Below are positions 1-10,345 of a stretch of 64,000 nt of DNA, in pieces. Within the stretch, counting starts at the first letter, position 1. Each line of letters starts with the position of its first letter. The position numbers and the translations under genes were made by a program. Under the pieces are notes generated by a model, which was not told where the DNA came from, did no database searches, and was given only the letters and a program-made list of their open reading frames with translations. This stretch comes from Coniferiporia sulphurascens (lineage: Eukaryota > Basidiomycota > Agaricomycetes > Hymenochaetales > Hymenochaetaceae): positions 248,001 to 312,000 of the forward strand of contig NBBA01000001.1 in NCBI GenBank assembly GCA_002794785.1. Direction: 5' to 3'.

Positions 1-97
1 GGGGGCCTTTCTGTGTGTACACACAGCTGGGTATCCCCCCTGTTTTTCCTGCTTTACTGGCTTAAATCTATACATTGATGAATCCCCAACAGCAACC
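1..97. repeat. Left arm of an inverted repeat (partner 2746-2842)
   Basis: These bases are the reverse complement of 2746-2842 with no mismatch seen by eye. The arm touches the window edge, so it may extend further left. The right arm begins exactly one base after the end of LTR-D at 2745. This could be a terminal inverted repeat or two opposite copies of a dispersed repeat. Confidence 0.8.
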
Positions 98-578
98 CTT
101 AGGTGCTTCCAGCTTGTCTCCACAGCTGAGTTGTATTATCACAACACTATCCACAGCACTACCCTTGCTGTCACCCTGGCCACCCCATGCCTTGGCCCTT
201 CTATTCCCCCTGTACTTCACCTCTGCTAGCAACATATATTTTCCAACAATCAAACAAACCCCCAGATACAGTAGAATGCACCACTGATTCCACAGCTCAG
301 TGACTATCCACACCATCTGCTTCATTAGCATCCACTGGGGCTGCATCCAAATTTTGAATGGGAAATAAATGCAATATCAGGGAACCACCTATGAAGAGCA
401 TAAGGACATACCCTGGGCTGGGGCAGGTAGTTATGGTTTTTAAGGGACATCACTAGGTGTGTCCAAATTCATTTGTTTAATGATACACTAGTACCACTGG
501 TACATTAACCCAGTTCACATAGTCCTTGCAACTCACATAGAGTAGTATACAGTGTACACACTAGTCTATGGCACTGCA
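98..578. other. No gene recognised
   Basis: Between the left inverted-repeat arm and the start of LTR-D I see no convincing gene. A 92-codon minus-strand ORF overlaps 68-346 but runs into the inverted repeat and has no recognisable domain. Confidence 0.4.
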
Positions 579-633
579 TGTAAGTAAATTGATGTAAATT
601 GTGATTTCCAGATCAATGAATTAACAGATTGAC

Positions 634-1260
634 ATGGAGAGACCCATAAAAGTAATTGACACCAGGAACTTATGTCAGCAATGCAAGGATGCCAACCTAG
701 TTAGTTGGAAAGTATTTAACATGGCATGTGCCATGATAGGAGCAAATGCAGGATATGACAACTGTCAAATTATATTCAATCATACTACTAGAGAACAACA
801 AGTAATGGAAAGGCAAGAAGTAGTTATTGAACATAGAGCAACTATGTTCTCATATCAATTAAATAGGTATGTGATAAGTACCTTTGTCAGAACCAAGATA
901 TATAATCAACCACATGACAACTTATGTTATCAACAAGTGGTGATTACATCAACAGACTACACAGAGGCAGCACACCAAATAGTTCATAATGTAAATAAAC
1001 AACTACAAGAACAAATGTTTGCATACATGAACAACTTCATAGCCAAAGGACATACAACAGTAGATCAAAAGGAATCCACTAGACAGGAGTTAATTCCAAT
1101 AGATAAGGAGACCATAATATGCTGGTTCAATGATTAACCTTTGTATCAAGTCACACCAGGATACAATAAAACCACCAATCTACAATGTGTAGGGCCTGAA
1201 GAGCTCTTTATGCTAATTGACAATAGGACACCACCTACAGGGGGAACAATGGAAATGTGA
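634..1260 (+). pseudogene. P-family ORF inside LTR-D (unrecognised protein, one stop)
   Basis: The frame opens with MERPIKVIDTRNLC 55 bases inside LTR-D and runs about 208 codons to a TGA at 1258-1260. A single TAA at 1135-1137 interrupts it after WFND, where the minus-strand paralogue has a Glu codon. Visible conserved features are LCQQC near the N-terminus, AGYDNCQI, LNRYVIST, then a C-terminal PGY...N and DNRTP block. The same layout is found in the two minus-strand paralogues (14555 to 13991, and 13880 to 13215). I do not recognise the family; the Cys spacing might bind metal, which is only a guess. An LTR-encoded accessory protein or a displaced Gag-like protein are both possible. Confidence 0.6.
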
Positions 1261-1715
1261 TTATGCATAGGTAGAACATCTCAGCCATCTCAAAAAGTAA
1301 ATTTCAAATAAGAAGAAGAGAGCAGTGGAAAGCCACAAAGAAGCACCAGATATTATTAAGTGGGTGTGTGATAAATTAATAAGCACTGAGCCACAACAAG
1401 ATTAAATTTAAGTGTTCAGCTATAATGATAACCAATGTGAGCTAAGGCAATCAATTGAAGACATAATTGATGGAAGCCAAGAATAACCTATTGTACAGGA
1501 GATCCAATTAGGAAACTAGGAGAAGCATCTAGGTATAGATAGTATCCAAGACTGGTTACCTTAGGTATTTTACTGTATGACTCAATGGAGACTAGGGGAA
1601 GGTTCTAGCAAAGGTAAAGATAGCACAGTAAGGCTGTAGAATGTACTGGAAGGGGATTACTGACTCATAGGACTCTAAGAATAGTAAATAGCATGTACAG
1701 GATTGTACTGGAATG

Positions 1716-2047
1716 TGTAAGCCCAGGGCTTACTACTCCGATGCTTACACGTTGGAGACCACTGGGTCCGGACATCACCTGATGCGCCGGGTTGTCAGTC
1801 ACATGACGCGCCGGACTGATGGTCACATGATTGTATCTCCTCCGGACCATACAGATCTATGCTTACATAATTCCCTCGCTATTCCCGTTTGCTTTCTGTG
1901 CCTTTGTTGCCTCAGTCTATCTGACAGCAACAAAGGTGAGTAGTTATAGCATGGAATGTATGTAGTCTATCTGACAGCAACAAAGACACCTTTGTCCTTT
2001 CTGTCCTAGGCTGAACTTTAGTGTTGCCAACTCCTGGTTGGCTTCCA
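1716..2047 (+). mobile_element. Solo LTR-C (332 bp) with target duplication GAATG
   Basis: It begins TGTAAGCCC and ends GGCTTCCA. GAATG occurs at both 1711-1715 and 2048-2052. The sequence matches the 3' LTR of gypsy-2 at 19063-19414, so it is a solo LTR of that chromovirus family. An internal direct repeat of about 21 bp (GTCTATCTGACAGCAACAAA core) occurs twice near its 3' end. Confidence 0.85.
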
Positions 2048-2059
2048 GAATGTTCTTAT

Positions 2060-2486
2060 TGTTACAAATTTCCCTTACTCATCGCCTTTATCAGCATTAG
2101 TCATCTTTGCTGACTAATTCTACTTGTACACTGACTTATCCTAGTCTCATGATCAGTCAGACTCTTCTACCAGTTTCTATTCCCTTCCATGCTGACTGAC
2201 CTTTGTCTTCACTCAGTCAGCATTCCATCATGTTCCATAGGTTTCTACACATGTATATAAGAACTCACTTTCAGAGCACTAAGCCTTAAGCTTGTGCTCT
2301 TCATTCAATAGAGCCTACTCGATCACTATCTCCACTGCGGGATATTAAGTCACCAGTCACCAGCCCAATAGTCTACTAGTCCTTGGGGAAACCCTTGCTC
2401 AATCATCATCTCGTCTCTACCTCGTTTCTACTTGGTCGATCCTTGTTGATCACTTATTAAGCCTTACCTAATCAGTAGGCTTAACA
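2060..2486 (+). mobile_element. Solo LTR-B (427 bp) with target duplication CTTAT
   Basis: It starts TGTTACAAATTTCCC and ends GTAGGCTTAACA, with CTTAT at 2055-2059 and 2487-2491. It is inserted a few bases right of LTR-C inside LTR-D. A TATATAAG promoter motif and an AAGCTTGTGCT element resemble those of LTR-A, so A and B are related gypsy LTR families. A truncated minus copy lies at 15308-15539. Confidence 0.85.
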
Positions 2487-2745
2487 CTTATGACTTAGAA
2501 ATCCACAATAGTATGTAGTGATACATACCAGAATGTAGTAAATAGACTACAACATGTAGGGTATAAAAGCCCAAGTAAAACTGCAGTAAATGGCAGTTTA
2601 ATTCATTTTTCTTGTCTCTTACCACCATCATCAGCTCTGACACTCCAGCAAGTTGAAGGGTATCAAGCCTGTCCTGAACTAACTAGTATTTGTGTAAATC
2701 TGTTATCACCTGTTTCTAACCCTTAATCAGGGAGTGAATCTAACA

Positions 2746-2842
2746 GGTTGCTGTTGGGGATTCATCAATGTATAGATTTAAGCCAGTAAAGCAGGAAAAA
2801 CAGGGGGGATACCCAGCTGTGTGTACACACAGAAAGGCCCCC
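2746..2842. repeat. Right arm of inverted repeat (partner 1-97)
   Basis: See the left arm at 1-97. The boundary coincides with the last base of LTR-D. Confidence 0.8.
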
Positions 2843-3043
2843 AGACAGTCAGTGACAAGTCACCATTTATGTGTGCACACATGCACTGAGTGTGCCCACA
2901 CATTTGCCCAATTTGGAAGGAAAGCAGCTGTGCTCTGTGTGTGCCCAGACTCCCTGTGCCCACACACTTGTGTGTAGCACACACAGAAAAGTTGGCCTCT
3001 TAGGCCAAACTATACATAGGGAGAGTTTCACCTAAGAGGGGTC
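2843..3043. other. GTGTG/CACAC-rich spacer, no gene
   Basis: The stretch is rich in GTGTGC and GCACAC words and short palindromes such as TGTGTGCACACA. No coding pattern is seen. Confidence 0.4.
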
Positions 3044-3589
3044 TGTAAAAGGGTAGCCTGAGGTGGGGGCTTCCTGATCGTCGAGGCTGGGAGTGACAGC
3101 AATGGGGCTTCCTGATGCCGGTAATGAAGTGGATCGATGGTGAGGCTTCCTGATCATCATGAAGGTACGTGGTGTCTTTAGAGGAGTCGAGTTACGACGA
3201 AGTGGCTGATGACTAGGTAGAGCACACAGTAGACTGTGAGGCACATATAATGGGCTTGTATGAACAAAGAGCACAAGCTTGGGGCTTGTGTGATCTATGT
3301 TACATGCTTATATTGCTACTCTATGTGTTTGCTATGGTAGCATCTTGTGTAGGGTTGTTTACATGGCTATGGAAGGTCATGGAAACCCAAGGAAGGTCTT
3401 GGTACTACAAGTAAGGCGATCAGTAAGCAAAGCACATCATGGTGATGCGATATGGCGTCACTATGGCGTCTTATGGTGTAATGCAAATAAGGATGAGTAA
3501 TGAAGAGAAATGGGGGAGTTGTGCTGACTGATGATGATGAAGAGGAACTGAGTCAGCACGGTAAGGGAAAAGTAAAGAAAAATGTAACA
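3044..3589 (-). mobile_element. Diverged LTR-A-like solo LTR
   Basis: Read on the minus strand it begins TGTTACATTTTT and contains the AAGCTTGTGCTC hairpin block and several AGGAAGCC motifs in the same order as the gypsy-1 LTRs. Many substitutions separate it from LTR-A. The left boundary and the target duplication are unclear. Confidence 0.65.
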
Positions 3590-3764
3590 CTCTTCGGTCC
3601 CTGGTCTTGATTCATTTGCAAGAGGAGGTGGTGTAACAGCGCGATTGATCTGCCTGCTCTTGCGCACTCTGAACTTTTCAGAGTAGTGATGTCTTTCTTC
3701 AACAGAAAGAGGACATTTGTCATCTAGGCAGGATGCAGTTGCTCTGGGGGAAAGGCATTAAGTT
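3590..3764. other. Short unassigned spacer
   Basis: I see no recognisable gene between the LTR-A-like copy and LTR-D. A GGGGGAAAGG purine run lies just before LTR-D. Confidence 0.35.
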
Positions 3765-4180
3765 TGTTAGATTCGCTCCCTGATTAAGGGTTAGAAACAA
3801 GTGATAACAGATTCACACAATGATACTAGTTAGCTTAGGGTAGGCTTGATACCCTTCACTCGCTAGAGTGTTAGAGCTGATGATGGTGGTAAGAGACAAG
3901 AGATGAATTAAACTGCTTTTTACCACAATTTTACGTTGGGCTTTTATACCCTACATGTTGTAGTCTATTTACTATGTTCCAGTAGATACTACAACATACT
4001 ACTCTTGATTTATAAGTCATAGGAATGTTCTGGTACAATCCTGTACATGCTATTTACTATTCTTAGCTTCCTATGAGTCAGTTACATATTCCGGTACATT
4101 CCACAGCCTACTGTGCTATCTTTATCTTATGCTAGAACCTTCCTTGAGTTTCCATCGAGTCATACAGTATAATACCTAAG

Positions 4181-4563
4181 TGTTAGGCAGTGGCTGGGAA
4201 TAACTCGACAGGGTCCCGAAGAGATCAACAAAATGCTGACTAGCATGAAGGGAACACCTAGTAATCTGAGGGGGGACTCAGAGGGACTATGTTCAGATCA
4301 TGCATAACGCTAAGTCGACATGATGGTAAGTAGAAGAGAAGAACAGGAAACAATAATGTTCGGCTCAACTACTTATAGGGCTGGGGTGTCATGTGTAGGT
4401 ATTACCAAAAGGGAAAGGTCACAAGTCATAATAAGTCATTCGACTAAAGGGGATCAGGGAAATGGTGATCATGCCGAAAGGGGAAACATGAAAGGAAAGA
4501 GCAGAAAAGGCAAAAGGATCGGAGATAGACAAAAAAAGGAAAGAAGATCAACTGCATCTAACA
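4181..4563 (-). mobile_element. Solo LTR-E (383 bp) with target duplication CTAAG
   Basis: The ends are TGTTAGGC and ATCTAACA, and CTAAG occurs at 4176-4180 and 4564-4568. It is the reverse of LTR-E at 17755-18195 but about 58 bp shorter. ORFs within it are not conserved and are not taken as genes. Confidence 0.85.
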
Positions 4564-4814
4564 CTAAGTTAACCATTCTCGGATACTACTATACCTATGA
4601 TGCTTCTCCTTATTTCCTAATTGGTTCTGCTGTGCAATGCTCTATACTTGGCTCCCATCAATTGCATCTTCAATTGATCGCCATGCTTCCATCAGCTATT
4701 CTTAGCCAAACACTTAGATATACTTGTGTGGCTCAGTGATTATGCTAGCCTTCTTAATCTTATCTTGTTGTGGCTTGTTACTTATTACCATGTACTAAGA
4801 TTGAGTCATTCCAC

Positions 4815-4883
4815 CTATAGATTAATGATATCGGTGAAAGGGGTTTGCTCTGGTGTCCTATCGTCTACTGGCATAAAGAGCTC
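4815..4883 (-). pseudogene. Displaced C-terminus of the LTR-D P gene
   Basis: Read on the minus strand directly after the LTR-F end and its CTGAG duplication, the frame gives EELFMPVDDRTP and then a stop. This matches the C-terminal block of the plus-strand P gene (EELFMLIDNRTP). It is the tail of the P gene at 13991-14555, separated by the LTR-F insertion. Confidence 0.65.
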
Positions 4884-5060
4884 CTCAGTGTTAGGACCAA
4901 GGGTAACTGTGGTTAGCCAATGGAACAAGTAGTCAAGATAGAGTTGAGGCATGTGATTGAGTCAAGAATAAGTCGGTAGATGTTGGTACTTCGCTCAGGA
5001 GAAGTCTGAGAGAATTGAGAAGGTGAATTAAACTGGGGGTCTAGGCTGGTCTGGGCCCTC

Positions 5061-5619
5061 TGTTACAATTTTCCTTTACTTTTCCCTTATTGCGCTGACT
5101 CACTTCCTATTCATCATCATCAGTCAGCGCAACTCCCCCATTTCTCTTCCTTACTCATCTTTATTCGCCTTGCGCCATAAGACGCCATGATGACGCCTTA
5201 TTGCACCATCATGACGTGCTTTCCTTACTGATCACCGTACTTGTATTACCAAGGCCTTCCTTGAGTTTCCATGACCTTCCTTCATCTGGCAAACATACCT
5301 AACCAAGTCGCTACAGTAGCAAACACATAGAATAGCATATAAGCATGTAACGTCAGTAGCACAAGCCCTAAGCTTGTGCTCTTTGTTCATACAAGCCCAT
5401 TATCTGCTACCACCAGTCTACCATGTGCCCCTTGGCCATTAGTCGCTTTGTTGTAACCCGACTCTGCTAAGAAGCATCTCGCATCCACATCAACGATCAG
5501 GAAGCCCCACCAACGATCACCTTCGACTTATGACATCTAGGAAGCCCCGTTGCCATACCATCAGTTCCGACGATCAGGAAGCCCCAACATCGATCACCGC
5601 ATAACCGTTGAGCTTAACA
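5061..5619 (+). repeat. gypsy-1 5' LTR (LTR-A)
   Basis: It starts TGTTACAATTTTCC and ends GAGCTTAACA. It contains CATATAAGC as a probable TATA box, a 9-bp-stem hairpin AGCACAAGC/GCTTGTGCT just after, and three GGAAGCCCC repeats in the 3' third. A possible primer binding site, TGGCACAAGC, starts two bases after the LTR. Confidence 0.92.
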
Positions 5620-5932
5620 CTGGCACAAGCTTTCCCAATTTTTTTGCTGACGTACCCAACGTCCAAGCACCAACCCTCTGCCCAACCTGTCGAAACTAGC
5701 CATCCCGCAGCCCGTTTACCCCCTCATCGGAGGAACCTGGGACCACGACCTCAAGTGCTATAAGAAAAAGCAACCCAACTCGAATGACTACGATTACTAC
5801 TCATGGTTAGAAAACACCAACGGAGATTTCCAGTGGTTCAAAGCCAACGACGCTGAAGACGCCAGCAGCACATTCCTACAGAACGTACCCAACTACTGCA
5901 CCATCTTCCTGAAAACTCAGACTCCACCTCCA

Positions 5933-6928
5933 ATGTCGTCAACACCAGCACCAAAGGAGATAAACCTTGCCCATCCCAACACTTTCGATGGGGACTGCAA
6001 GTACGCTCGCCACTTCCTATCGAGCTGCGAGGCATACCTCCACATCAACTGTCATGTCTACACCACTGATGAGTTGAAAGTCAACTTCGTTCTCTCCTAT
6101 ATGCAGACAGGGACTGCAGGAGACTGGGCCATCAACCGAGAAACACTCGCATCCGCCTTTGCCAAAGACCCAAATGGCAAAACCCTCAATACCATCGTCG
6201 GATATGGTACATGGGGCGACTTCAAGTGTGACTTCCACAACACATTCATCACGACGGATGACGTAGCCGAAGCATCACAGGAGATTATGACTCTCCAACA
6301 AACGGGATCTGCAGACGACTACAATAGTCGTTTCCAATCTCTCGTTACACGAGCAGGAATGTCGGGGGACAACAATCTCATCCCCATCTACGAGAAGGGC
6401 CTAAAGCACGGCCTCCTAGCACGCGTCCTGGCAAGTGCCAAGACACCTACCACCATCGAGGAATGGTACCGAGAGGCCTCCAAGCAGGACACCGTCTACC
6501 AACGACTCAAAGCCCTCCGTGGCCCGGGACAAACTCCCATTAAACAAGAGAATCGTTTCCGCAACCTCGGAAACAACCAACAGCGTCGTTCCTACCAGCC
6601 CAACCAGCGCACGGCTCAGGGAAACATCAGTCGCCCTCCACGCCTCTCGGAGGAGGAAAGGGCCAAATGCATGTGCGAAGGACATTGTCTGGCATGTAGA
6701 GAGAAAGGCCACAATGCTCGCGACTGCACCAGATACCAGCAAGGACCCAGCCAACAACGTATGGTCCGCACCATCGACAACGCATTCCCGATTGTCGAAA
6801 CACCAGAACCTGGGCCGACGAACCAAGCTCCCAAGGACATCACTGCAAGCATCCGTAACCTGCTCAATCAATTTGACGAGACAAAGAAGGACGAGATCTT
6901 CGACATCCTGGACAAACAGGGTTTTTAA
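5933..6928 (+). CDS. gag: gypsy-1 Gag
   Basis: This is the structural capsid/nucleocapsid protein of the chromovirus. The ORF encodes 331 residues from the first ATG. A retrotransposon Gag-like helical region spans about residues 20-190 (motifs ADDYNSRFQ and WYREAS), followed by a basic linker. A zinc knuckle of the CX2CX4HX4C type (CLACREKGHNARDC) sits near residue 252. The same frame is open for about 94 further codons upstream to a TGA at 5648-5650 and looks coding (for example GGTWDHDLKCY) but has no ATG, so the true start may have been lost. It ends in a TAA directly after a slippery heptamer and is expected to be fused to Pol by -1 frameshifting. Confidence 0.9.
   Translation: MSSTPAPKEINLAHPNTFDGDCKYARHFLSSCEAYLHINCHVYTTDELKVNFVLSYMQTGTAGDWAINRETLASAFAKDPNGKTLNTIVGYGTWGDFKCDFHNTFITTDDVAEASQEIMTLQQTGSADDYNSRFQSLVTRAGMSGDNNLIPIYEKGLKHGLLARVLASAKTPTTIEEWYREASKQDTVYQRLKALRGPGQTPIKQENRFRNLGNNQQRRSYQPNQRTAQGNISRPPRLSEEERAKCMCEGHCLACREKGHNARDCTRYQQGPSQQRMVRTIDNAFPIVETPEPGPTNQAPKDITASIRNLLNQFDETKKDEIFDILDKQGF
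6919..6925 (+). promoter_or_regulatory. Probable -1 ribosomal frameshift heptamer G GGT TTT
   Basis: In the Gag frame the codons read GGT TTT TAA, with a G before GGT. This fits the X XXY YYZ slippery pattern and touches the Gag stop. Slipping back one base enters a frame that is open from there through the protease ATG at 6967. No RNA structure was computed. Confidence 0.6.
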
Positions 6929-6966
6929 AGAGGAAGCTTAGACGGACGTTAAGTCTTCCTGTTACT

Positions 6967-9900
6967 ATGTCTCCAATTGTAAATTCCGATCCTTCACTTC
7001 CCGCAATGAAGATCCCAATTTCTATGATTGTCTTTGACAAAACCGTCCCCACCAATGCACTCATCGATTCTGGCACCGAAGGCCAGTTCATCAATGCTAA
7101 ATTCGTGATCAAGCATCGCATACCAATGCGAACACTTGCTCGTCCCATTACGGTTCTTAATGCAGACAGATCCACCAATGAACATGGAACCATCAACAAA
7201 TACACTTGGAGATTGGCTCGCATTGAAGGGAAATCACTTCCCTTAAAGTTACTAGTAACTTCTCTAGGCAAGGAAGACATTATCCTTGGCCTACCATGGT
7301 TAAAAAACCATAACCCGGTTATAAATTGGCAAAAAGGCACTCTCACTATCGCAAAGGTCACCACGGCTACCTCCCTCACTCAGGAACAGGTTAAAGAAAC
7401 AAAACCTGTGGAACAAATGATTCCCCCTGAATACCATTGGTACCTTGACATCTTTCGCAAAAAATCGGTGGAACGATTCCCAATCTCTAGACCATATGAC
7501 CACACCATTGATCTCAAACCTGATTTTATACCACGCGACTGTAAAGTCTACCCACTGGCACCTAAAGAACTGGCAGCACTCGATGAATTCCTAGATGAAA
7601 ACTTGCGCAAAGGCTACATCTGCCCATCCAAATCACCAATGGCTTCTCCTTTCTTCTTTGTCGGGAAGAAAGATACAAGCCTTCGAGGATGCCAAGATTA
7701 TCATGCACTTAATGAAGGAACCATTAAAAACGCATACCTGTTACCACTAATCAGCGACCTTATGGATAAACTTAAAGGGGCCAAATATTTTACGAAACTC
7801 GACCTCCGCTCCGGTTACAATAACATTTGGATAAAGGATGGCGACCAATGGAAAGCTGCCTTTAGAACTCCAAGGGGACTATTCGAACCAACCGTCATGT
7901 TCTTTGGTCTATGCAATTCGCCTGCCACGTTTCAGGCCTTCATGGATGATACGTTCTGCTTTGTAATTCTCGAAGACGGAACCTTGATTTACATGGATGA
8001 CGTACTCATTCCCGCCAACTCAATGGACGAACTTTACCAGCGCACGAGCCGCGTACTTGACATATGCGCAGCCAATGACCTCTATTGCAAACCGGAAAAA
8101 TGCTTATTTGGAGTACAACGCGTCGAATTCCTGGGAATGATCATCACCCCGGATAATATACACATGGATCCTGTCAAACTTGCGGGAATTGCCGATTGGC
8201 CTACTCCCCACACCGTCAAACAGCTACGAAGCTTCATGGGATTCTGTAACTATTACAGGCGATTCATCCCCAGCTTCTCGGACATAGTATATCCACTTAA
8301 TGAGCTCACCCACACAAACGAACAGTGGAAATGGACCCCGGAAAGAGATCAAGCATTTATTAAACTCAAAACACTATTCCTCGATAAACCGGCCCTACTC
8401 GTACCTGACCCCACCAAACCGTTTATCCTAGAAACGGGCACATCCAAAGTAGCTTCTGGAGCAGTACTATATCAGGCAAATTCCAATGGAGACCTACAGC
8501 CATGTGGATACATCTCGGAAACATTTAGACCAGCCCAACAACGCTACGAGGTCTATGACAGAGAACTGCTGGGAATAATACGGGGCCTCGAAGCATGGCG
8601 CCACTACCTCCTAGGCAACCCACATACAACCACGATTTGGTGCGACCACAAAAATCTGTCATACTTCAGATCTGAACGTCACCTAACTCCAAGACAATTG
8701 CGATGGAACCTATTCTTGTCCCAGTTCAACTGCGTAATCACACACCAACCAGGAAAATCCATTCCCGGTGCCGATGCACTATCTAGACGCCCTGATCATG
8801 GCGAAGAACCACTAGAAGAATGTATTATGCTACCAAAAACGTTATTCATCGGAACAATCAACATGGACCTCCTGAACCGCATCAGAGACACTCAAGCAGG
8901 AGATTCTTTTGCGAAGACAATACGGGATGCATGAGCATTGAGAATCCCATCCCCATTCCGATTCTCACTTGACGACTGGACAATCGATTCCAGTCTCCTC
9001 CGATACCAGAAAAGGGTTTACATACCGGACAATGCGGAAATCAAAAGGGAAATCCTACTAATGTTTCATGATCTCCCATCGTTCGGCCATCCAGGGGTAT
9101 TCAAAACCTCCCAATTAGTGTGACAACACTATTGGTGGCCTGGATTAACGGTATTTGTAGGAAATTACGTCAAAGGATGTGCAGCGTGCCAACAGATGAA
9201 AATCAACACGCACCCAACCAAGCCACCCATGCTCCCGATACCCGCAGATGCATCCATGCTTCCATTTCAATCGGTATCCATGGATTTCATCACGGACCTA
9301 CCCGCATCAAATGGATTTGACTCCATTATGGTAGTCGTGGACCACGATTCTTCTAAAGGGATAGTTCTTATTCCCTGCCACAAGACCATTGATGCGCTAG
9401 GAACAGCAAAATGCTACCACGACAATGTCTATCGGCATTTCGGACTCCCCAAACGCATTACATCGGATAGAGGACCCCAATTCACATCACAGGTTTTCCA
9501 GACGTTATGCAAACGCCTCGGGATTAAGTCCAAACTGTCAACGGCATATCACCCCCAAACTGACGGACAAACTGAACAAGCCAATCAGGAAGTAGAGGCT
9601 TATCTGCGCATTTATTGCAGCACCTCGCCTCATTTGTGGGCTGACTCACTCACTGACCTGGAATTTTCACACAATATCCAGACCCATTCAGTTACCAAAA
9701 CTTCGCCATTCACCATCATGCTAGGGTATAACCCTATACCCATCCCCGTGGTAATAGAAGATACCAACCTCCCGTCTCTCTCACAGCGCCTGCGGCTTCT
9801 TTCATCAATCAGGAAAGAAGCACTCGCCACCCACGACCTAGCACACGCCCATATGGCACGTTTCGGTGCACGAGGCTTCAAACCATTCAAACTTGGTGAC

Positions 9901-10323
9901 AAAGTTTGGTTAGAAGCCACTAATTTGCATTTCCCCAACCACTCCCGCAAATTATCACCTAAACGGGAGGGACCATTTCCCATAGTTCAGGTACTATCAC
10001 CTCTGAACTACCACCTCAAATTACCTGAGGCATGGTGTATTCACCCTGTTTTCCACGCCTCGCTTCTTTCGGCGTATTCGGAGACCGATGCACACGGACC
10101 TCCATTCAGTCAACCGCCACCTGACCTGATCGAAGATCAGCAGGAATACGAAATCGAGGCAATTGTCTCACACAAGGGCACCGGAAACCGACGGTGGTTC
10201 CTAGTCAAGTGGGTCGGATATCCGTCTTCCGAAAATCAATGGCTCACCGAAAAAGACCTTTCACATGCTCCCGACATCCTGAACACATATAAAAACCTCA
10301 AAAAATCACCTAACGTTCTTTAG
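6967..10323 (+). pseudogene. pol: gypsy-1 Pol: PR-RT-RNase H-integrase-chromodomain
   Basis: This is the polyprotein for protein processing, reverse transcription and integration. One frame runs the whole length with two TGA interruptions, at 8932-8934 and 9121-9123. Visible parts in order are protease (NALIDSGTEG), reverse transcriptase (FTKLDLRSGYN, IYMDDVLI), connection/RNase H (ETGTSKVASGAVLY, where the usual catalytic Asp of ETDAS is Gly), integrase zinc region (LV-stop-QHYWWPGL, where Arg is usual), catalytic core (MDFITDLP, TSDRGPQF, TEQANQE) and a chromodomain near 10140-10290 (WFLVKWVGYP). The chromodomain places it among chromoviruses. Both stops fit CGA-to-TGA decay. Confidence 0.92.
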
Positions 10324-10345
10324 CCCCAATACCCATTCCCCTCAC

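Larger units (their letters stand above)
579..2745 (+). mobile_element. LTR-D, plus-strand copy: long LTR-like element carrying a P gene
   Basis: The element starts TGTAAG (579) and ends CTAACA (2745). Removing LTR-C and LTR-B with their target duplications leaves about 1.4 kb, homologous along its length to the minus copy at 3765-14605. The order is terminus, P ORF from 634, then a promoter-like stretch with a TATAAAAG motif near 2563, then the terminus. Flanks (CTGCA and GGTTG) do not form a target duplication, so this may be one LTR of a larger element or a recombined copy. The LTR identity is inferred from the termini and from LTR-F, which does have a duplication. Confidence 0.6.

Noticed and set aside
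68..346. 92-codon minus-strand ORF at the left edge
   Set aside because: It runs into the inverted repeat, has no recognisable domain and no paralogue in the window.
4320..4739. 139-codon ORF over LTR-E
   Set aside because: It crosses the LTR-E boundary into LTR-D, and the corresponding part of the LTR-E at 17755 is not open in the same way.
6416..6871. Long minus-strand ORFs opposite gypsy-1 gag
   Set aside because: They are antisense shadows of gag with no conserved features of their own.
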